From NCBI RefSeq assembly GCF_012489685.1, contig NC_080044.1, positions 43,958,964 through 44,022,963 on the forward strand: a stretch of DNA of 64,000 nucleotides, read 5' to 3'. The translations under genes were made by a program, and so were the position numbers. This DNA is from Lotus japonicus. Taxonomy: Eukaryota > Streptophyta > Magnoliopsida > Fabales > Fabaceae. Under the pieces are notes generated by a model that had not been told where the DNA came from, did not search any database, and saw only the letters and a program-made list of their open reading frames with translations. Each line of letters opens with the position of its first letter. Position 1 is the stretch's first letter. This document shows, piece after piece, positions 56,430 to 64,000 of this stretch.

Positions 56430-58325
56430 CCTCCTTCCATAATGGTAGCTTCAATTCATTTACAGTGGAGAGAAGTGATGCAGGAGCCCTCACCAAGATA
56501 AGGTTGGAGCTCCTTCAGCTTCTCCCAGTACGTAATGACTCTTATATGATGAAAGCATAAACAAATTAGATAAAAAGTTAATATATACAAATAATATAGG
56601 TGGTTGCTGTGGTATCTTAAGCCAGACTAAGGTGTGGTACCCAAAATGAGTCGGTTCAACAATAAAGACTCATGTAACGGTTAAAATTTTGATTGTGTTC
56701 TATCGTAGTAATACAACGCTCCATTCTTAGGGACGTAAGATTTGAAAGTTGTGTTTTTTGAGCTCTGTGCATCCATCTACCATGATCATTTTACGCGCAT
56801 CTCCATCACCATCATTCGTTTCCACCACTTGTACATTTTTAATCAAAAAATGAATTTCATGAGATAACGTTAATTGACAAGTAAAATAAAATCTAAAAAT
56901 ATAGTATTTACTTTGAATAACATGATAATAATCTATAAAATTACTTAATGGGGTACCATATACCCAACAAAAATTGAGGGTACCACATAATTTACCAATA
57001 ACATAATAACAGAAGAAAAAATGAGGACGCATGAAAGACTTGCATGTGTTGTCTCAGATCGGTTGTCCACCTATTCTCTAGATTTCTTCTTGTGTATTTG
57101 GAATAATAGTTTGCCGAGAGTGAATAACCACTGAAAGCTACTATATTGTAAAAAATAAAGTTACATGCATACCACAAAAATTTGACAAAAATTCCAACAG
57201 AGTCTACCCTATAATTCAAGGTCTCAAACAATGTGCTAATAACCTGCCAGACTCAAACCAACTAACATAACAAGCACTTGAAATTCAATGATACACATAG
57301 CATATAATTAATGAAACTATAAGTCATCTAACATTTGAAATTCAGTGCTACACATTGATATGCAAACATCTTCTCGATCTTCCCATGATGTTTGGGAGTC
57401 CAAGAAATCTTTTTATGCAAGAGAAATCGCTCATTGTTTAGTCAAGACAAGAAAGTTTTAATAATTATGCAATTATATATAGATATTATGAAATCACAAT
57501 TTTCCTACTCAAGTCATTAATTAGTTGGATGTGGAGTTGCTCTGGTCCTATTCTAGATTCAATAGGATCTCTAAAGCCGCCCATCTTTCTTTAAAGACCC
57601 CAACTTAATACACATACAAATTGTGAAGTCTAATGTAACAAATGATGATGCTTCATATCAAAGTACCTAGGACCTTGAATCCTAACCTGAAAGTGAAGAA
57701 GAAAGAGAGAGACCCTAGTGGAGCTGCGAGGATGACGACGACATAGAGAGGCTCTCTTCGCGGTGGAGTGAGAGGTGCCTTACAAGGGTCGAAGAGGACG
57801 ACGAACTGTGAGGGACGTTAAGGCTCACATGAGATGGTGAGGCTTGACAAACACAAAACATGCAGGGCGCAACAGTAGTAACAATGACATGATGGCGGGT
57901 GCACAAAGAAGATAACGGGTTTGGGAGAAGTGTACGTAGTCTTTTATGGTTCTCACATAATGTCCTTCACGAGTTGGGAAAGTTACCTTTTCATTCAACT
58001 GTATTGTCAGCCCATGCGACGGTAACTTTTTAAGTATTAGTGTTGGTTAAGATCAATGTTACATGTAGGCCATAGGGTATGGGCCTTAAATTTGGTATCA
58101 GATCCGGGCGATGTAACATCACAAATGAAGTAGTGTCGGCCATTACTTCTTGTAGAATGAGCTAAACCGAGTCTAATTAGCGTTGATATATTAAGTAACA
58201 AAAAAACCTATTTTAAATGATTTGAAAAAAATTAGCGTTATAGTTAGGCCATATGCTAGTTTTATACTCTAGAATCAAACCTTCTTATGATTCAATAATA
58301 GTCAATTGAGTAATTACGTATTTTA
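56430..58325. other. Spacer without supportable gene
   Basis: Only short frames on the minus strand, without domains. A short TTGGTATCAGATCCGG at about 58092 looks like a primer-binding site but has no LTR end beside it. Confidence 0.6.
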
Positions 58326-58358
58326 TATCTTTTTTGTTGAAAAATTCCTGCAAATTAA

Positions 58359-59660
58359 TTAAACTGGAGGCAAAGAAGCCAAAATGTTAGCAGCTACTAA
58401 CTGAACATCCTTAGGAGGCACCTCTTCTATCCAGACATGCCTAGCATAGGAGGGTGCGTTCGTGGCTAAAAAATCAGCAACCGTATTGCCATCACGGCGA
58501 ACAAAAACAACCGAAAACAAATCAAAAGAACGGCTAAACCGAAAACAGTCATCAAGAATAGTAGACAAGTAATTCCTCCCATCCGGAGGTTTCTTCCACA
58601 TCTTGAAGAGCTGGATGCAGTCAGTCTCAAGACAAACACGCCAGAAGTGAAGCACCAAAGCCAACCCAATAGACCAACGAAATTCCAAGGCCTCCGCCAC
58701 CAAAGCCGACGAAGCGCGCTCTACCACTGAAGCAGCAGCTGCAAGAACCAACCCCTCATGATTGCGTCCTACCATGCCCAGACCCGAATCAGCCTGTTGA
58801 GTCCAATAGCCATCAAAATTGATCTTAAACACTCCACGAGTCGGCCTGGACCATGTCGTATCCTTCGCCTTCAACATTGGCTGTGTGGGGAATGTCGTAG
58901 AGCTTGCCACCACGTCCAACATCGCTGTACACTGCAAGACTTCAGCACAATCAAAATCTCGCCCCTGAAACAAAACCCTGTTACGGGCTTCCCAAAGGGT
59001 GTATGCAGCGGTTTGCCACAACCCCACTGCTTCCGAATCTGCATTATTAAGAAACTGCAAAAGAAACTTAGCCACAGTAGCAAAATTATCTAATCTTAGT
59101 GCAAGAGGATGGGCAAACCAAAAACCTCTAGTCACAGGGCACTTCATCAAAAGATGAGAGGCAGTTTCGTCCTCCAAATCACACAAGGGGCACAAAGGGT
59201 CCACATCCATGCCTCCACGCCGAAGCGCATCACGGACGGGCAAGAAAGAGCAACAAGCTCGCCAAGACAACTCCTTGCATCGTGGGAGAGCAGGAGATTT
59301 CCAGAAAATATTCCAAAGCTTCGTAGGTAAGGGGGAAGCCGCCAAAGAAACGGAAGGAGCCCCCTGAGCATCATGGTCCATTATAAAAGCATAGCCAGAC
59401 TTTGATGTATACATACCAGTCACGGTACCTGGCCAGAAAAGAGTATCTGCAACACCTCCATGTACAGACAGAGGGAGGGAGAAAATCTGCAAAGCAGTGT
59501 TAGGACAAAAAATATATTCAATCAACTGTTTATTCCATTCCCTGCCAGAATTTGTCAATAACTCAGACACAGTTTGACTATTCAGCTCATTCATTAGATC
59601 CTCACTGTAAATAATAGGACACCCATGAGGTAGCCAATTGTCATTGCGGACATTCACCAA
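58359..59660 (-). pseudogene. LINE zf-RVT and RNase H part
   Basis: 433 open codons. First comes the zf-RVT region: SGYAFIMD, then KLWNIFWKSPALPRCKELSW with RACCSFLPVRDALRRGG, and zinc-ligand-like CPLCDLEDETASHLLMKCP. RNase H follows with KINFDGYW, the Glu in LVAEALEFRW, LETDC and NTVADFLA. This is the normal 3' half of plant L1-type ORF2, here well preserved as an open frame, but separated from RT by stops and frameshifts. The first LINE in the window (1823-3184) has lost its zf-RVT region. Confidence 0.8.
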
Positions 59661-59689
59661 GTGACCATCGCCAATTTTCCAGCGTCCAC

Positions 59690-60967
59690 CACGCTAAAAA
59701 ACCCATTTGATCTTCCAAATACTCAACCAAGCATAGCTTGGGCGCCACCCTTTTTCAGCATCACTAATTGACCCATTAGGAAAATAGACTCCTTTAAAGA
59801 TCTGAGCAAACAAAGAGTCAGGTTGGGAATAAATTCGCCATCAATTCTTGGCAACCAAGGCAGTGTTGAAAGCATGGAAACTGCGGAAACCAAGGCCACC
59901 CTCACACTTTGGCTGGCACAATTTGCTCCAACTAGACCAGTGGAGACCTCTCTTTGATACATTTCCACCCCAATAAAACCTGGAGATCATGCCCTCAATA
60001 TCTGCACAAAGGCCATTAGGAAGCATAAAACAATACATAACATAAGAAGGAGTAGTCTGCGCAACAGATTTAATTAAAACTTCTCTACTAGCCCTAGACA
60101 GAGACCCCTCTTTCCAACCTTTAAGCTTTTTCTAAACTCGACTCTTAACAAATTGAAAATTCTGAGATTTAGACTTACCTGTTAGTGGGTAAACCCAAAT
60201 ATCTGTCAAAGCTTTCTACGGCCTTAACTCCCAAAAGTTGTTTAAGCTCATAAAGACGGTTCTAAGGAACATTTCGGCTAATTGAAAGCATAGACTTATC
60301 CTGATTAATCAATTTGTTCTGAAGCACACTTATAGGTGGTGAGGATGGCTTTCACCATCTTCGCCTCCTGGTCGGCAGCTCGAGCAAAGAGGATACTATC
60401 ATCTGCAAACAAAAGATGAGACACAATCAGCGCATGACGCGCAATTTTTAGCCCAGGATGGGAATTGGAAGAGATAGATTTTTGTATAAGGGCTGAGAAC
60501 ACCTCCCCACAAATGATAAACAAGTATGGGGACAACAGATCTCCTTGCCTGAGACCTCTCTATGGGATAATAACTGGCTGAGGATTACGAATAAGCATAA
60601 TAGAAAACTCCACAGTGGAGACACAATTCATAATAAGCTCAACCAAATGAACAGGGAATCCCTTCTTAGTCAAAACAGCCTGTAAGAAAGGCCACTCAAC
60701 TCGATCATATGCCTTCGACATATCAAGTTTGAGGGCCATCATGCCATTACGGCCAGAGATTTTCTTCTTCATATAATGAAAAAACTCATACGCAATCAAT
60801 GCATTATCCGGTATTAAACGGTCTGGAACAAAATCACCCTGAGTGTTATATATCAAATCAGGCAAAATAAGCTTCAATCTATTTGCAATAGTTTTAGTAA
60901 TAATTTGAAAAATCACATTACAAAGGCTTATGATGAAAGGATATTTAATGAAGAGGTTTTCCTCCAC
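59690..60967 (-). pseudogene. LINE reverse transcriptase part, multiple breaks
   Basis: Frames at 60560-60967 (finger and palm, DMSKAYDRVEW), 60305-60535 (SPYLFIICGEVF, FADDSILFAR with the catalytic Asp pair) and 59841-60038 (SRFYWGG, CEGGLGFRSFHAFNTALVAK). A TAG lies in IIPxRGLRQGD, a frameshift near 60310, another stop near 60255, and a shift near 59845. The protein starts abruptly within the SLCNV block at about 60940, so the 5' end was lost. Confidence 0.8.
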
Positions 60968-62739
60968 TAACTACTATCAAATCCCTTTCAAGACTCAATC
61001 GTAGTATAGTATCGGGTTTTGTCGTCTCCACAGGGATTGTGTTGCTACGTATTAATCTCACTAGCTAGATGTTGGATGATCGATTTAACAAGTAAAATGT
61101 GATTTTATGTAAATAAAAGAGAAAATATATTTAATGCGATAAAAGAAGTTTCACGGAGGCAAACAAAGAAGAAAGTGTATTTGGAAAATGAGTTCACTTG
61201 ATTTACTACTTATTATCAACCAATATACTCTTATAAGATGAAATTAACATTTAAGATGCCGATAAGAGCTATTCACCCACTAATTTCTTAGCTAAGTGAA
61301 TCTACCAATTAAGAACCTAGCCTTAATTCCTTAAGCCCTAGTGCTCATAAAAGGAGCATTATAGCACATACCTACTCGATAAGACATTCTCAAGCTCTGT
61401 TCCTAACCTAAGAAGTTCATGTCCTAGCGGATAGAATCTCTGACTGTCACTCAAGAAATTCCAATAGTTCCTACTAGATAATCATATCCTAGAGAGGTGA
61501 GTATCCCGACTAGTCACTCGGTTTAGACCTCTTTTCCAACTCATGATATTCATACCTAAGAGTTAATGTCTCCTATTGTCACCTAGAAAACCTCAACCCT
61601 ACCTAAGACATGTCTTTCTTAAGATGACTGATGCAAGAGTGGTTTCTCTCATTAACTAAACTCACACCAACTTTTCAATTGTCATGCAAATCCTAAAAAT
61701 CATCATATTGGCAAAAGATACATGAACGCGCAAAGAGAATTATTAAACCTAAGACATAGGTGTTTTTCCCCTTTCTATAAACTAAGCTACATTAACTCAT
61801 ATCAATTTCCCAATCTATTTATGAATTAATATAAACTCTTTAAATCACCGATTAGCCAATTGAAGCATTAAACATAGAGAGAAACACCAAATAATGAAAA
61901 ATCATACTTATAATTGCATAAAGATGTTTTTACTAAGAGTAAAATCAAACTAACATCATTCCAAATACCAAAAGAGAGTCAAAACACAAAAATAGGTAAA
62001 GAGAAAAGCAAAACCCAAAATAGAACGGAGCCATGGACATCCGGAGAAGCTGTCACCTCCTCCATGGCCCTGACACCGGCCCTCAAGGGCCTAGCCTTCC
62101 TCTCCACCAAGAAATTGCCTCCAAGTCTCCCAAAGGTTTTTTATTTGGTTTTGGAGAAAAGAAAGATGAAAAGGATCCCAAAAAATAGGTTAAAAACTGA
62201 TTTTATAGTGGTTTTTCGTGTTCTGTGCGTTTTTGTCTTTTTCTGATGAGCAGATGATCCTGTGCGGTCAGGTGCACGATAACACGGTGCACCCGCGTGC
62301 ATCTGGTGCATTTTCTTCCTTATCTGCCACGTGTCGCGATCCCGCCGCAGTTGCATGATAAGCTCGTGCACTTGCGCATCGCATGATTCCAGCCTCCAGA
62401 ATTCTATTTTAATTCAGAATTTTCTCTATCTTCTCCTAAAATAAAGCAAATAAAAATAAATAAGAGATAAAAATAAGATAACACCTTAAAATAAAATTAT
62501 CTAATACTAAATTAAAGTAAATAAATCCTAATAATAATTAAATAGAATATAAAGCTAATTTAAATCCTAATAAAATCTAGAAAAATAATATAAAATGTAG
62601 AAAAATACTAAAACTAAATAAAAATATTAAAATGCATGAAATAAGCCTAAAGTGTCCTAAAATGACTAAAATATCTTAAATAATATATCAAAATGCATGC
62701 AAATAAACTAGGAAAATAGTCTTAAATCCCGGGTCATCA
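60965..62739 (-). repeat. Probable LTR of a Gypsy (Tat/Athila-like) element
   Basis: On the minus strand a TGATGACCCGGG start at 62739 follows a G-rich tract (AGTATAGGGGTA), as at a polypurine tract and 3' LTR. The other end carries CAATCCCTGTGGAGACGA and GATTTGATAGTAGTTAG, text typical of LTR ends of that group. The exact left border, next to the LINE, is not resolved, and the partner LTR lies outside the window. No ORF with a recognisable domain is present. The class is based on recalled sequence style and not on a protein. Confidence 0.45.
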
Positions 62740-64000
62740 TACCCCTATACTCAACGGCAGCTTGTCCTCAAGCGAAAACTTAAGGTTGCTTGTCCTCAAG
62801 CTCAAGAAAACAGTTCAAAGTAAGATGCTAGTATACATATTTTCACAAAAGATACATGAGATGAGTTCCTCAAAATAGTTCATGCAGAGAATCAAGCTTT
62901 AAAAACTGAGTAACCTTTAGTAAGTGCAAACAAGAATTATAGAAAATACCAAGATGTGGGGTTTCACATTTTATTCCTAATTCCCCAACCCCATATTGAG
63001 AATCCACTAATGATGACCAACAGTCTTCTTTTAGTATAAGCACACACATGTTCTTTCCTTTTCAACTTAGCTTTGTCTCAACCCTTCACAGTTATTACCA
63101 ACTCAGGGCGAAATTATTTTCTTTTATTTAACAATATCAGAATATGATTGGGGGTATGCTCAGTGGTGCAAATACTTCCCATTCCCTTACTCACATTCTT
63201 TCACTATTTTTTTTTTTCATTTTTAGCACTTTAGCTTTACTCTCACATGTGTGCCCCTTTTTTAACCTCACAGCCAAAAAGAGTGTAGACTCAATATAAA
63301 GATTAAAAGGAAAACTACATATTTTATGCATTATTCCCACTAACTTGGAATCTTAATAATCTTACTGCACTTTCCCAAAACTCACTCAAGTCTCTATCAC
63401 TTAACTCTCCCCATGTTCCACAAGTTTCACTCACACCCATGCATCAAACACTTTTTAGTATAACAACTAGCATCAAACTCAGAATAGATATTAAAAACAC
63501 CAACATGCATTATTCAAGCACAAAAGTGTGAATACCCAGAATCCAAGGCATGTGCATACTAGTGTGTGAAACCTAAATAACTAAACGCTAAATGCATGAT
63601 CATTAAAATTAATGAGAGATGAGCGGTTGAGAAAAAACTCCCTGTACTCAATTTGGGTGCAAATTTGAAAGCACCAGGACATGGTCAGTTGGGCCCTCTA
63701 ACTCAGTTAATTCCTGTAAGATCACTTAGTCCTTGCAAAAACGAGAACACAAATTAAAACACCACAACATACTCAAATAATTTAATGAGACACTATGACT
63801 CAAAATTCTAGGCATCAAATCATCAATTCCTTACTAATGCACTTAGTTCTCATTAAATTCACTAGCTGATTCATTCTAAGTCAGGTTCACAGAATTCCAA
63901 ACCTCATATCATGTTATAGTTGATCAGGCCACAACAAGCATTAAGCACAAGAACAAATCACTTGAATTGACATATAAGAGCATAAAAAAATATGCATACT
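62740..64000 (-). other. Probable 3' internal region of the same Gypsy element
   Basis: Non-coding to the window edge. On the minus strand two copies of CTTGAGGACAAGC occur at about 62760-62800. This motif commonly stands before the 3' LTR in plant Tat/Athila-type elements. No ORF is seen. Coding parts would lie beyond 64000. Confidence 0.45.

Larger units (their letters stand above)
58326..60967 (-). mobile_element. Decayed 5'-truncated LINE
   Basis: Minus strand. From the right are RT (SLCNVIFQIITKTIANRLK, KLDMSKAYDRVEW, SPYLFIICGEVFSAL, FADDS), then the RT tail, the zinc-binding zf-RVT region, and RNase H ending at 58359. The T run at 58327-58333 is a short poly(A) tail. The endonuclease and N-terminal RT are missing. 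Stops and frameshifts are frequent. I could not define a target duplication. Confidence 0.8.

Noticed and set aside
58085..58110. Primer-binding-site-like TTGGTATCAGATCCGG in spacer
   Set aside because: No TG...CA LTR border lies beside it, no second LTR was found, and there are no coding remnants, so I do not call an element.
61914..62246. 110-codon plus-strand frame
   Set aside because: It lies in a probable LTR and has no domain. Lys/Thr-rich composition follows from local A-richness.
1..64000. CRISPR arrays, bacterial operons, tRNA or rRNA genes
   Set aside because: No regularly spaced repeats, no ribosome-binding-site pattern and no tRNA or rRNA signature. The tRNA-like words seen are primer-binding sites of retrotransposons.

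Overview
This is plant nuclear DNA, most likely from a legume. The legume call is an inference from AT-rich spacers, plant-type Copia (Sirevirus-like), LINE, hAT and MITE elements, and interspersed ACACCG palindromes; I cannot name the species. I see no host gene. Nearly everything recognisable is transposable-element DNA, much of it nested.

Layout. 1-1814: AT-rich spacer. 1823-3184: 5'-inverted, truncated LINE with its target duplication. 3704-4470: MITE that carries a retroposed LINE-like 3' fragment. 5025-41036: old Copia element A (minus strand, 1360-bp LTRs, target duplication ATTTA), pushed apart by later insertions. Within A, a non-autonomous hAT element (8175-9184) sits in its third ORF, and Copia element C1 (10636-34723, target duplication ACATT) sits between its pol and third ORF. 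A younger relative, B1 (10903-22998, target duplication CAAGT), sits inside the left LTR of C1. 41982-54101: another copy of the B family, D1 (plus strand, target duplication ATTTG), lies 945 bp beyond A. 54107-58325: AT-rich spacer with one unrecognised degenerate ORF. 58326-60967: a decayed, 5'-truncated LINE. From about 60960 to the right edge: probably the LTR and 3' internal part of a Gypsy (Tat/Athila-like) element that runs out of the window.

The Copia elements carry gag, then pol (protease, integrase, reverse transcriptase, RNase H), then a long third ORF with a plant-transposon-protein-like N-terminal domain and a C-terminal coiled coil, and several polypurine tracts before the 3' LTR. 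Gag and pol are in different frames and overlap. This is Sirevirus-like organisation.

The most interesting feature is in the B/C/D family only. Between the third ORF and the 3' LTR lies a small gene on the opposite strand: about 130 codons, a TATA box 50-54 nt before its ATG, a charged coiled-coil protein and a conserved C-terminal R-x-E-C-R-x-x-R-x-x-P-P-F motif. It is found in all three copies (intact in B1 and D1, frameshifted in C1) and absent from A. Between B1 and D1 its protein is only about 71% identical although pol is about 99% identical and the sequence just before the ATG is nearly identical, which suggests that this gene is exchanged as a module.
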